This document shows positions 1-10,615 of a stretch of 64,000 nt of DNA, in pieces. A model generated the notes under the pieces. It was given only the letters and a program-made list of their open reading frames with translations, had not been told where the DNA came from and searched no databases. Within the stretch, counting starts at the first letter, position 1. The number at the start of each line of letters is the position of its first letter. This DNA comes from Pseudoips prasinana. Its lineage: Eukaryota; Arthropoda; Insecta; Lepidoptera; Nolidae. The translations under genes were made by a program, and so were the position numbers. The stretch is from assembly GCA_951640165.1 (NCBI GenBank), contig OX621247.1, positions 21,612,001 to 21,676,000 of the forward strand. The letters are read 5' to 3'.

Positions 1-750
1 GACTTTTGATAAACATTGATTTTAAATAAATTAAACGGTTCAGCAACAATAAACTTTATAGTAATCTACTTGTTAGCAAATTGTAACTTAATTACTTAAA
101 TAAATGCAAACTTATTACACAACTTTTCTATTCTTTACATTTTTAATCAATGTTGCTGATTTTAATGGGCCAATAAAAATGTACTCTGTATAGATTTAGT
201 ATATTCAATATCGTTGAGAAAATGATGACTAAGATATTCCTCACGGACGTATCATAGAAAGTAAGTAAAATGATTAAGCACACACGATGGTATTTGGACG
301 ATGATTAAAGTTTAACATCATATTAAATATGCCTCGTTTTAACATAAACGTTTAAAATACACCTAAAAAAATACTGTGAATACTTTGGTTTTATTTTGTT
401 TGTCGTCGAAATAGCTCCCATAATCTATACCTATGTATGCATAATGTTATTTGAAGCGTATCCATACTTTATCTGTACCTATTCATCTCACCTAAAACTA
501 GAATTTCTAGGCAACACTGGCTAGGTAGGTATACCGTACATATTAGCAAACACTGGCCGGAATTCCCCATTCCATTAGAATTGCATTAATGCCACAGCAC
601 ACTAATTACAATAGCTGTTAAATCATTGTCCAGCCAAATTGGGCTGACCACACAAATCGTTTAAAGTTACAAGGACTTTACGACTACACATGCTTCAGTG
701 TGGATGTAGAGCATACTTAGTTATTCAAAATGTGAATAATAAATGTCTTC
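1..750. other. AT-rich DNA, nothing recognised
   Basis: No long reading frame, repeat family or RNA gene was recognised. The stretch is AT-rich with scattered stop codons in all frames. Confidence 0.5.
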
Positions 751-1115
751 CTAGCCTAATTTCGGCTACAGCGGCCAGTCTATATAGAGATTAGCCATCT
801 GCGCGATACATATTATAGTGCACAAGTGTATAAAACACAGGAGCACTTTCTATTCCATCACTTTCTTGTTCTGATGCGATGCCTAGCGTGACGACTGGAA
901 AGAGTTCATGTACAGAACCGACGGCTTTACGTGCTCTCCGAGGCACGAGGGTATAATACCGCCAATTCCAGACTTCGGGCTGATGCTGAGAAATTTTTCT
1001 TTTTGCAGAAAGTCCCATTCACAAGTCACATTCCAAAATCACTTTTGGCCCGACCCGGGATTTGAACCCAGGAACTCGTCCTCTGCGGGTGAACACGCTA
1101 CCGCTAGACCAGCCA
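751..1115 (-). repeat. SINE-A copy, near full length
   Basis: Reading the minus strand from 1115, a tRNA-like head has an A box (tggtctagcggtagcg) and a B box (gggttcaaatcccgg). A body follows with the 'cgaggcacg' block (near 945) and the conserved 3' segment around 790-830 ('atagtgcacaagtgt'). The same architecture recurs at 7.8, 10.4, 15.2, 32.4 and 52.7 kb, so this is an interspersed SINE and not a tRNA gene. Short frames across it have no coding meaning. Confidence 0.85.
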
Positions 1116-1794
1116 TACAACTGTAATGAAGGTCTATATACCTAACAACATTTTCAGACGATTTGAGAATGAAACTTCTTTGTATCGCTCTTACAGTCAT
1201 TATATTTTCATGTAACTGATCTAAAAACGAATGGAACGAGCATTTTACAATAAAAATATGATGTTTGATGATATACAGATGTAAAACTTCAACAGAACTG
1301 AATCAAAGTATATGTAGATTTCATGTAGTGATCAATAATATTCCTTACGAAGTACCTCTCGCTAGCTATAGTCGCTGAGTGTTACATTATCTACATCTCA
1401 AAAGAAACTTATTGTACGTATTTTAGAAATGTCAATAAATAATCAAATTTTCCCAACTGAATTTGTATATATTGTAACTACTAAGTCTTGTTTATTTCTT
1501 TCTAGTTGGATACTCGTTGAAAAAGCGTTTCTATGACTATATTTATAAGTTACGGTTACATTTTGTATTCTACAAATTTCATTAAATAATTTAACGGCGG
1601 TGTCTCCTGTATCGTGGGAAATACTCTCAACTCTGGAAAATACTTGCAAGTAAAATTAGCTACAGGAACAGCTTAATAAAAACAACAACAGAATAGAATA
1701 AAAATCTCTTTATTTTACACCATAAGAAGTCCACTCTTGTCCTGTAATGTCCCACTGCGTCATTATTAGTCTAATTTAATACAAAAGTAATTAA
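1116..1794. other. no recognised feature
   Basis: AT-rich DNA. A 68-codon minus-strand frame (1443-1649) has no similarity I recognise and no supporting signals, so I do not call it a gene. Confidence 0.4.
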
Positions 1795-2042
1795 AATAGT
1801 TATTTATTATATAACAGTGCAAAGTTGCTTTTTAACCGCGTGCTCATTTTTGAAGACCGAGAAAGGGAAGGATTCAAAAATAAAAATCCTGAGCGTCATC
1901 GAGGGAAACAAAAGAGCACGAGGTGAAAAATCTTTGCACTCGAGTGCAACACGTAACTTTTCATTCCATCTCAGCGAAGAAATTACTAAATGCAAAGTAA
2001 AATATTTACAATCGCAAGATAGTTTTATTCAGTTTAGGTATT
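1795..2042 (+). repeat. Repeat E, copy 1 (palindrome-cored interspersed repeat)
   Basis: This aligns along its length with the reverse complement of 56440-56690. Shared blocks include 'agttgctttttaaccgc' at the left, 'gtgaaaaatctttgcactcg' in the middle and 'aaattacta' at the right. The centre holds a perfect 16 bp palindrome ttgcactcgagtgcaa at 1934-1949, also intact in the other copy. Both strands carry a 62-75 codon open frame here, but copy 2 is interrupted, so I read this as a non-coding mobile repeat of unknown class, possibly a non-autonomous DNA transposon. I saw no clear terminal inverted repeats. Confidence 0.6.
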
Positions 2043-2394
2043 AACTACTACATTATTATAGGTAAATATTACATAATAATCTTTAAATTAAAAAAAAATT
2101 ATACTTCAGTATAATTCAGAAAAATTTACAGCACCGTTGCTACAGTATAGTATAGATGTAAGACTAAGCGCATCCCAGTGTAATGCGTTATTTAAGCTAG
2201 TAGACGTATACTGGTTTCTCCATTACCTTTAATGATGATTTGTTCATTCAGTGCAATTAAAAAAAAACATCATTAAATCAAACTCTAGAAAAATCATCAA
2301 ATAATTATTTCCGCGTCAGAGCGGTGCAACGATTGGGTTGGAGACTGATAGATAACACCCGCACACGTCCTCACAATATTGAAAGTACGAAGAC
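2043..2394. other. no recognised feature
   Basis: AT-rich sequence with only a weak imperfect inverted repeat (tttaatgatg near 2230 against catcattaaa near 2270). Confidence 0.4.
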
Positions 2395-2830
2395 TTCTAC
2401 TTCTTCTTAGCATGACGATGGAAAACTAATTAAATGTTTTGTGGCCCAGAACATGGCCACACTGATTGCTCTGCTTGTGGCATTCCTAAGATCCTGCCAT
2501 GAACATGTGGCAGGGTAGGATGGGCACGATGTTAGGTGGGCTATGGATTGTACCGGTACAAATACAATCAATTTTAGGATTACTCGACAGTCCCCACACA
2601 TATTTTCTTTGCTTCAACCCACATGAGTCCGGGAGTCTATTTAGGGAATTCTAGATCGGTCACGGTAATTGGTTTCCAGGCGGGAGGTCTTTGGAAGGCG
2701 TGACAAAATGATCCGGTAAGCAGTTTTATGCACGCCAGATGCTGCATCTCACTCTTGAGGGATCGATCGTCAGCAGAGCAGCGCATTTAGCAAAGCTCTT
2801 CCTGCTTTTAAGCTTTTGAAGCGGTAGCCT
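2395..2830 (-). pseudogene. Non-LTR retrotransposon (LINE), 3' end of ORF2, decayed
   Basis: On the minus strand this resembles the 3' end of the LINE at 50766-52471. The 64-codon frame at 2407-2601 ends with a Cys motif (CGDC), then 'CPSYPATCSWQDLRNAT' and 'SVAMFWA', matching 'CPYNCTLKELMEAT' and 'LVAKFWA' in that element. Both finish with an AAG-repeat tail just past the stop codon (plus-strand 'cttcttctt' at 2400). Upstream coding sequence (2600-2830) is frame-broken but keeps the same GC-richer character. It is a 5'-truncated, dead copy of the same or a sister family. Confidence 0.7.
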
Positions 2831-3389
2831 GCTGAATGAAGACTGATCTAATCAGGTCCAAATGAAATAATTAATTGTGACTGGAAGGAAATGTATTGCG
2901 ACATAGCATGGGATCCTTCATTATCTCAGAGTACATCAGCCTTAAGAGCTATAGCAGTAAACTCAAAACACAGCTTGCATTATAAATACAAAATAGCTAA
3001 TGCATGAATTTAATCATGGACGTACCTACGTATTGTCCAGAAGACCAATATTGGAAGAGCACTCGGCTATGTACTAACGAGATGCGAAGTCTAATGAACT
3101 TGAAATCCTGCGCTTCCATTTTGTATAATGGACACAGACGTGGAACTACAAAAGTATAATCGGATAAATCCAATCAGAATGCAACACGGTCTATTTATAA
3201 CCAATTTATATATCGTTTTCACACTAATTAATCTATCGGTCAAATTAGCTTTAGAGTCCTTACTTTGCCTTGGAGTTTTTTTTACCATAAACCATATAAT
3301 TAGAATAGTGAATCACTCATAGCCAGATGCTCTCACTGGTCTGTACGTGATTGGAGAGGCTAATAAGCAACTAGGCTCGCGGTCAGTCC
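2831..3389. other. no recognised feature
   Basis: No element or gene recognised. The overlapping 64-65 codon frames on both strands at 3091-3322 look like chance frames in AT-rich DNA. Confidence 0.4.
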
Positions 3390-3595
3390 ATTGATGGGTA
3401 ACCGCCGAAATCGCCGAAGAAGGTTTACCTTATTACGGAACGTTTCCATGATTCGGAAGGCAAGGCAAGGTTAAACTGTCGGTCCCGGTTATATCCATTA
3501 GGCATTAGGCAATAGTCATTAACCCATGTCATATGCATAATGGGCGGCTTGAACAACTCTGACACTAGGGTAATCACTACCCATACGAAAAGTAA
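3390..3595 (+). repeat. SINE-G copy
   Basis: The block 'gggcggcttgaacaactctg' (3542-3561), followed by 'acactagggtaatcactaccc', also occurs at 48.8 kb ('gggcggcttaaacaactctg'). The upstream portion (3480-3540, 'gtcattaacccatgtc') matches the corresponding part there. It is an interspersed short repeat common in Lepidoptera. Confidence 0.55.
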
Positions 3596-4226
3596 GTATT
3601 TGAATAGTCAGAGATACTCAAGAAGCTCCACGTACTCATTCGTTTTCGTGAATTGATAACTTGAAAAGCATAATATGTAAGCGTTATCGTATCTACTCTA
3701 ATCCTATTTACGTACATTGTAATATATAGTTTTAGTAGATATAAAGCACACAATGTAGGTACGTATCAGTCAAAAATTACACTATAATAAACTGAATTGT
3801 ATAGAGTAATCATAAAAGTAATGTGATTTACTCCATTAATGTTACATTGTTTAATTAATTATCAATTATAATCAATTACAAGACACATAAAATCAGACAT
3901 TAAATAAAATTAAATTTCATGGTCGTATTTATAAAGCAAGTAAGTGATAACATAGTGATTTTCATAGAAAGTTCGCATTCACTGTTTTTTATTGGTTATA
4001 TAGTAATAATATCTTTACTTATATTATAAATTCAATAGTGACCCTGCCTGTCTCTCTATAAAGACATGTTATGATTGTGTTAGGATAATAGAACGTGTAA
4101 ATTGTATATGGTTGCTTATTTACGTCTGTATTATTTAACGAAACTATGACGAAACCTAGTAAGAAAATAGCTTGAACTACGGAGTAGGAAATCGACTACT
4201 TTCAATCTCACTAAAAGCACAAACTA
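3596..4226. other. no recognised feature
   Basis: Strongly AT-rich; nothing recognised beyond simple-sequence bias. Confidence 0.4.
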
Positions 4227-4340
4227 TCTGTAGTCCTCGCGAGCATAGTCACTGGCGGAATGCTAGTAAAGTGCATATATACTATACCCTATAGTCTTAC
4301 TCATAACAGTGGTAGTATTTCTTAGAATAGGATTCAATAG
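4227..4340 (+). repeat. Diverged direct repeat, left copy
   Basis: It shares 'tgtagtcct', 'cactggcggaatgc' and 'cagtggtagtatttcttag...attcaat' in the same order and orientation with 5597-5770. The two copies flank the LINE fragment at 4334-5462. The right copy is about 60 bp longer in the middle. Confidence 0.55.
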
Positions 4341-5462
4341 AATAGAATATATTTATTTGCATTAAACATGGTCACGATAGGTCTTAAAATTAAAATATGT
4401 TCAATATGTTTAACTAGGGACTGGTATACAAATTAATTAAAACATAAAATAACAATTCATTACATTAATTACATTTACATACATCAAATAAATTTACATT
4501 TATATTTATTATTACAATATTAAATTATATTCATTACCAAACTTTCAAATTAAAAAAAAAATTAAAATCAATAAAAATCTCTTCAAATCTAAGAATTCTT
4601 GAACAGTGTAAAAACATTTTTCAATTAGCAATTTTTTTTATTTAATTGTAAACATTTTTAGGAGAAGTTCTCTTAGTGGTTTTGGGATTTTATTATATAT
4701 CTTTATACACATGAAAATGCTGTTCTGGTGATAAAGTGTAGTTCTACATTTTATTTATCTGAGTTTTGTTGGATCTCTTCGACTAAGCAGTCTATTTTCA
4801 CTGGCTTTTTAAAATAGTTGTGGATGTTTTCTAACAAATAGTCCAATCTCTAGGATGTAGAGTGAAGTTAGTGTCAGTATGTTTTATCTGTAAAAAGTGG
4901 CTTGCATGAGTCAAGAGGATCGGCATTGCATATCGCTCTAATACATTTTTTTAGACAGAAATACCTGATTAACTAACGTAGAATTACCCCACAACAATAA
5001 ACCGTACCGTAACAACGATCCAACATAACCGTGGTAAGCCATAATTGCTGAGCCCTCTGAAATTTCTAAGAGCGTATACAAATGTATTGATTTTTGAGCA
5101 GATGTTATTTATATGTGATTTCCAATTGCAGAATTTATCGACAGATATATAAAAAAATGTCATATTATCCGTTTGTTGAATCGTTATGTTGTCATATTTT
5201 AATACTACTTTGTTTACCGTCATCTTGTAGTTAGAGAATTGTATGTATTTTGTTTTTAAAAGGTTGATAGTCAAATTATTATATTTTAGCCATTGTATTA
5301 TTTGTCCAAGAGTAATACTAATTTCTAATTCATAGTCAATGTTGGGTCTTTTGTCATCATTAGGAATAATTACACATATGTCATCAGCAAACAATATACA
5401 TTTATGCGATGTTATATTAGGGAGATCGTTAATGTATAATAAAATGATCAATAGCATCATTT
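4334..5462 (-). mobile_element. 5'-truncated non-LTR retrotransposon (LINE)
   Basis: The minus-strand element holds a reverse transcriptase fragment (4984-5460) followed by about 640 bp of AT-rich 3' UTR. It ends in a degenerate ATTCT-type tail, seen on the plus strand as 'caatagaatagaatatattt' at 4337-4356. Such pentanucleotide tails occur in some Jockey/CR1-type lepidopteran LINEs. The 5' part of ORF2 and the endonuclease are missing. The element sits at the right edge of one member of a diverged direct repeat. Confidence 0.7.
4984..5460 (-). pseudogene. LINE reverse transcriptase fragment (FADD motif)
   Basis: This 158-residue frame is the C-terminal half of a reverse transcriptase palm and thumb. 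It contains YINDLPN at residues 9-15 and the catalytic FADD box at 24-27. A 'NLTINLLKTKYIQF' block near residue 62 is the usual NxxKT motif after the palm, and 'SVDKFCNWKSHI' near 107 corresponds to the LGIxLDxxLxW thumb motif, here degraded. The fingers and the first catalytic Asp are absent. After 'LRNFRGLSN' the C-terminus departs from the family pattern, which suggests an indel. It cannot encode an active enzyme. Clade assignment (Jockey or CR1 group) is inferred from motif style only. Confidence 0.8.
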
Positions 5463-5596
5463 ATAGTTTCTGGAAATTGGCATACATTGGCCACTTAACA
5501 GAGAAAAAGACACGGTGACTTGTATATTTATAAAACATAGTAAGTCGATTGAATTTTAGGAAGGGCATAGTCTTCTTTGACCTTAATGTTAGGCAC
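5463..5596. other. junction between LINE 5' truncation and right direct repeat
   Basis: A short segment starting 'agtttctggaaattg', which resembles 'actttctgggaattg' found after the right repeat copy (near 5795). This suggests the LINE inserted inside one member of an older duplication. Confidence 0.35.
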
Positions 5597-5770
5597 AGAT
5601 GTAGTCCTTACAGGAACAGCCACTGGCGGAATGCGAAGAATGCGTAGAACCATAGAACTGTAAGACAGTACTGCTATATAACCAATTTCAATCAATGTAT
5701 ACATCATATAATGACTAGGAAGTCGTTACAGTAGTAGTATTTCCTAGAACATAATTCAATTATCAATTGC
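5597..5770 (+). repeat. Diverged direct repeat, right copy
   Basis: Partner of 4227-4340: 'tgtagtcct', 'cactggcggaatgc' and 'cagtagtagtatttcctag...attcaat' occur in the same order. The divergence suggests an old duplication and not a target-site duplication. Confidence 0.55.
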
Positions 5771-6530
5771 ATCAGTTATAGCAATCTTCTCGACTTTCTG
5801 GGAATTGAATAGCTATACGGCATAGAACAAAGCGATTGCTGTACCTATAGAAATTCACCTAGTTAAGTTACAAGTGAGACTATAAACTTGGGCTGTAATT
5901 TCAACTAGTTACCTATTGCCAATTATACCCATTAGTGGCAATTTCATAATAACATCAAATAAGCTTTAGCCGGACGCGGCAGGAGCTTTTCATTGCTTTT
6001 CGTATCTATAAATAAATCGTTCTTTATTACCTGCGTGCAAAGCTAGGCACATTTCGTACATCTAAGACCAAAACAATTCTAATTGATTTATTGTCAATTA
6101 GTCAAATATCAATTAAAATTGATGACGGCCTGCATTAACAGGTGCCTAGTAAAGAACTATCAAGTGTAGTGTATTGAATAACGGTGCTGAAATTGTTGAT
6201 TAGGGCTTACAATTGTAAAACTACACATTGTATTTTAGGCAATTGTAACGATTAAACTTTAGTTAGTCCCTATATGGGTTATTGGCTATTCTCTTACTAC
6301 TAGAGTATGTAAAGCTGTTAGACCTGACTGTAGCTGTGGGAGACTTAGTGGGCGCTCTGAACTCGACCACTAGGAAACACCAAGAATAATTCAAGCCGCC
6401 CAGTATTCTCCCACACGAATAAATAAATAAATTAATAAAATTAAGAATTCGTTACTTTGTCGTACTTAACGATTTCCCCGAAGTACGGATACGATTAGCA
6501 ATTTAACTTCGCCGGAAACTCATCTATAGC
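5771..6530. other. no confident feature
   Basis: AT-rich. A segment at 6310-6425 ('aagccgcccagt' followed by 'aataaataaataaa') may be an antisense SINE-G relic with an A-rich tail, but the match is too weak to call. Confidence 0.35.
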
Positions 6531-7100
6531 CTGGCCAAGTGAGGTCAACTGACTATGGTGGGAGGAGTGCCCAAGGGGCAAAAATTTTGGGATTTAATTA
6601 ATAGCCATGAAAATAATGATGAAAAATTTATTAACATCAACATTTGTTTACATACAGTGGTACATTGTATAGGAAGGTATAGATTTACACTTTAAGGCAC
6701 ATTTGCCGTTTATAGTGGCGCGCAATGTATAACTATGACATGTAGGTATCTATGGGTAGGAGTGTGACGTGACCTACCTCCACGCGTGCAGGGGTTTTTG
6801 CCATTCAGAATAAAACCTGTTTTTATTCTGAAACGCAAAAGTACCAAGCTGGTACTCCCTGGGCATTCGCTAGTAACTCCTCATGTTTGAGGTCTTACTG
6901 CCAAACGTGCGAAGAGGTCATCCTAAGCCAAGCTGTTAAACGTACCGTGGCGATGGCTGCATAACTGAGGGGGCGCTCAGTCTCTGACCTCAGAAAGTAA
7001 CTTATGCCCTTCGGCCGGCATGCAGGGCTCTGCCGGTTCGCGACCCCATACTTCTCTAGCTGCTCGTACCGTTAAATATGATCATAAAAATTATTAATAG
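6531..7100. other. moderately GC-rich segment of unknown nature
   Basis: Less AT-rich than its surroundings, especially 6760-7070, with no open frame over 60 codons and no recognised family. It contains a 12 bp-arm hairpin at 6804-6832. It may be an unrecognised transposable-element remnant. Confidence 0.35.
6804..6832. repeat. 12 bp-arm hairpin, 5 nt loop
   Basis: The arms ttcagaataaaa and ttttattctgaa are perfectly complementary around 'cctgt'. One of the smaller members of the set of short hairpins in this window. Confidence 0.7.
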
Positions 7101-7217
7101 TCAATACTACATATCTATTACAGCGCTAAAAAAATAAATTGAATTATATATTCAAAATTAAGCTAAACACAAAGTTAATAAGGTTTATAATAATAACCAT
7201 TAAGGTTGTCATGTCAA

Positions 7218-7475
7218 TAGGTGATCAATCAGCCTGATATTATTCACTGCTGGACATAGTTCTCCCTCAAAGGTTTCAATAATATTTCCTTTTGGAGGGG
7301 TCTGGGTCTGGCGACTGCAGTTAGGTGGTAGCTATAGTAAACAGGTAGCGCTGCTGCCCGGCTACCTGCTGTATCCCTTAGTTGCCTTTTACTACACCGA
7401 CGGGATGGTATAGGGTAGACCTGTTATTCTTCCTAGGCCGGAAACCACACGGCTAATCGGCACGTTCAACAGGTG
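7218..7475 (-). repeat. Tail-R LINE 3' end (antisense)
   Basis: Plus-strand markers in order are 'cagcctgatat', 'cactgctggacatag', 'ccttttactacac' and 'ggaaaccacacggctaa'. These recur in sense at 16.7, 17.0 and 25.9 kb and in antisense at 32.2 kb. The family ends in (TGATGA)n on its sense strand and is typical of lepidopteran LINE-derived 3' ends; no coding sequence remains. Confidence 0.65.
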
Positions 7476-7701
7476 ATAACCTTAATTTAACTTTCTTGTA
7501 AGTAATGCATACATTCCAATAGATATAATAATATATCAAATTCAGGTTAAATTTTGTCCATTAAGAAATCTGGGACATTATATCTAGTATGCTCTTTCAT
7601 CTAAAAGCGATTTACCTTCTTGTTGTTGTTTAGGTTTTTCAAGATCTTTGGTATTTTATCATAGCGCACTGGAGCCATACATAAAATAGTTTTCTGCATA
7701 A

Positions 7702-7746
7702 CCGTGTCTAAACATGGCTAAGACAGTTAGCCATGTTTAGACACGG
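7702..7746. repeat. 19 bp-arm perfect hairpin, 7 nt loop
   Basis: The arm ccgtgtctaaacatggcta at 7702-7720 is followed after 'agacagt' by its exact reverse complement at 7728-7746. It sits where the tRNA-like head of the adjacent SINE-A copy would be expected to start. Confidence 0.85.
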
Positions 7747-7759
7747 TCTGCTGTCAGTG

Positions 7760-8025
7760 TTCAACTGCAGCTAATGAGGTTCCGGGTTCAAATAGATATT
7801 TTGTGATTTTTCTGGCAAGAAAAGTTTTCAGTATTGGCCCAAAAGCTGAGAGTTGGTGGTACTACACCCTCGTGCCTCGGAGAGCACGTAAAGCCGTCGG
7901 TCCTGCACCTGACCTTTTCCGCTAGTCGTTCCTTTGGATCATAAGATTGATGACATTGATATTTTTGCACTATAATATGTCCCACGCATGTGGCTAGTCA
8001 CCATTGAAGCTGGCCGAAAATTCGA
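7760..8025 (+). repeat. SINE-A copy, head disrupted
   Basis: It retains the B-box region (gaggttccgggttcaaat at 7778-7795), then the body 'cctcgtgcctcggagagcac' and the 3' segment 'actataatatgtcccacgca' to 'tggctagtcaccattgaagc'. The A-box half of the tRNA-like head is missing and is replaced by the hairpin at 7702-7746. Confidence 0.75.
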
Positions 8026-10014
8026 CCAGAAGGAAATTAACGCCCACTTAAAATAGAGTTTATTACTTACCCCGTAATTACTCAACAGTAATATCCAAAT
8101 TTAGTAGCTCCTAGTGCAGTTTCATCAATTGTGATGACGTGTTGCGATGTGCTTTTCGTACAACGTAAGCTCCGCAATGCGTTTGCGGGAATGAGTCGAT
8201 GTTTGTAAGCAGGATTATATGGTTAAAATGTTCGATAGCCAATGGAATATTGACGGACCGCCAATATTTTATGTCGCGTGGAGATTATAGGCTTTGAGCC
8301 AATATTATTATGTGATGGACATTTGAGGGTCGTTTAATTTGAATGTGGGCAATAAATTTGAACGTAATGGTTGACAAAATATGATTTTAGACAGGTACTA
8401 AATTTTGAGAGGATATTGGTAGTTAAACATGCTTAGAGAGAATTAATTTATACCGTCTTTAATCATTCGCGACTTGCACTTTTTTATGAGGAAATAAACA
8501 GTGCACTCATATTTGCGCGTTCTCTTATGCTCTATAGGATATCCTAAGTAATGATCTCTCTCTTGAGAATGACAGCGGTCTCAAAAAGACGGCTCGACAC
8601 AGTATTAAGCTCGCTTTGACATCCGTGTATATTTGATGGTAATGTTTCTAAGTAATCAAGTGTAATTATAGTAAAAGTGAATTGGACTAAGTAATTAGAA
8701 TTAGAATAATGGCTCATAACTGAAGCGTAACTTGACAATAAAACAAAATAAATGCCCCGCGAAAACAGAAAGTGTCTTTATATGCTTCCCATTTAATAGC
8801 CCAGATGTTGACGTCAAATTTCAGCACCTGTTTAAGCAATCAAGTGCAAGACGAACATACTGGGAATGTAGAAGTTGATAAGGCCATTCAATTCCCCAAA
8901 TCATTTTAAAAATGTAAATTCTAAAACTTTTATTACTAAAACAAAAATCAAAATTAAACGTTTAGTTAGTTCTTTTATTTGCAAATCAGTATAAATATAA
9001 TAACAAAATTTTCATTTAACTTAAAAATCTCATAAAATTTATACTTTTATTAAATATTTATATGTATCATGTTGTGGTGTTTCATGTTTAAAAGCTGTCC
9101 ATGGCTTCAGTTTTCTCATACAAACGTCTTTCTCACTTTCATTTCATCCCTGAATTTTAAAGTTAAACCTACCACCACCCTATGAAGTAATGAATCTCCA
9201 AAAATGTAATAAAAAAGCCCGTTTGAAGTGCCGAAAAATAAATCTGGCAACTTAAAACAACAATTATTAAACGGCCAGGCTTAGCTTTTTTTCCATACAC
9301 ACATGGAAAGCGATTCATTGTCGGTAGCAGGGATTCCTTTTAAACTGTAATTATATGGTTTATCAGATGATATTAAATGCTTTATACTATATGATAAATG
9401 CTCCAACAAATACGTGTTGAAACTTAACTACAGTATATATTCAGGGGTTGAGTTAACCAAATTTCAGCAAACCACACACCAAACATAACAGCTCGAAATA
9501 GGTACTAACACCTCTAGAATTCAAACTCCTTAACTAAGGACAGTTGTATGCATTATTCAGAGAAGTTCCACAAAGAGAATACTCGACAACTAAGCAACAC
9601 GCCCGACTAATCATATTAACTGTTCCTCGGTAGTTACTAAGTAGCTACCGAAACTGCCGTCTAAATTGCTAAGCAACTGGCTTTTAGTATATCTATGTCC
9701 ACGAGTCGACCCTCAGCTGTGTGATTCTAGCTTGATTGTACATTATATGTTAAAGGGAATGCTCGCACATTGTTCTTTGAATAACGATCTACGGAAAATA
9801 CCCGTTAAAGCAAGTTGACATCATCCATTAACACTCAACTAATTTGAAGCATTTATAATATTAGTAGGATGGGATGTAACGGAATCTTTCAATGTAATTT
9901 TCATTTGCAAGGAATGCAAATAACTTGAATAAAATATCTTTCTGGTTGAAATTTAGTCATAGCTGCCTGCCTCAATAGAGACTGAGGTACCATTTACCCG
10001 AAATATATTAATTA
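8026..10014. other. about 2 kb with no recognised feature
   Basis: AT-rich, with dense stops on both strands and no long frames. The phrase 'gacggctcga' at 8587 recurs near 31809, which may mark a shared old repeat, but I could not define it. Confidence 0.35.
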
Positions 10015-10336
10015 ATAGCAGTGCCCCGCGTTTTTACCCACGTTAAATTTTATAAATTATCACAGCTCCTCCCCCGTAGTTGATAGCGTGATAATATGTA
10101 GCTTATATGTTGACCCGACCACTTAGTAATATTCATGCAAAATTTAAAGTAAATCCATGCAGTACTTTTTGAGTTTGGCCCGGACATACATACAGACAAA
10201 CAGACACACAAATAAAAATTCTAATAACTATATTTTTGGCTTCGATATCGATGGTAGATCACGCCCCAACAATCCTTTTAAAAAAATATTAAATGTACAG
10301 TGTCGACTTTCCTACGATTTTATTATATGTATAGAT
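10015..10336 (-). mobile_element. Non-autonomous Helitron, near complete
   Basis: On the minus strand it starts 'atctatacatataataaaat' (10336 downwards). It passes through 'gtctgtatgtatgtccgggc' and the 'ctcccccgtagttgatagcg' block and ends with 'acgtgggtaaaaacgcgggg' and 'cactgctatt'. The related copies at 27.2 and 59.1 kb give the same layout. Helitrons of this type start with TC and end with a GC hairpin near CTRR; here the terminal CTAG has decayed to CTAT. No protein is encoded. Confidence 0.75.
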
Positions 10337-10409
10337 ATTGCATTTATGTGAACAGAAACAGGTTCACTTTCTACTTAATCCCAATTCTCATGGCCCGATG
10401 AAATAGCTA

Positions 10410-10615
10410 GCCGACACGACCAGCCGGCATGTGCAGGACCGACGGCTTTTGGTACTCTCTGAGCCACCAGCGCTAGCTTTCACACTTCGAGCTGATACTG
10501 AGAATTATTCTTAACCGAAAAATCTTAATATCACATATTGACCCGACTCGCCAGTATTTGAACCACGGACAACCTTATCTACGGTTGAACATTTAACCGC
10601 TAGATCAATGAGGCT
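10410..10615 (-). repeat. SINE-A copy, degraded
   Basis: The plus-strand order 'gcaggaccgacggctttt', 'cttcgagctgatactgagaa', 'ttgacccgactcgccag', 'atttgaaccac' and 'accgctagatcaatgaggc' matches the antisense SINE-A pattern. The B box is mutated. Confidence 0.75.

Noticed and set aside
791..1126. Open frames of 72-75 codons on both strands
   Set aside because: They coincide with a SINE-A copy; related frames at 7788-7985 and 32403-32642 come from the same SINE.
1443..1649. 68-codon minus-strand frame that might be a LINE ORF1 piece
   Set aside because: No motif recognised and no adjoining LINE sequence; left unannotated.
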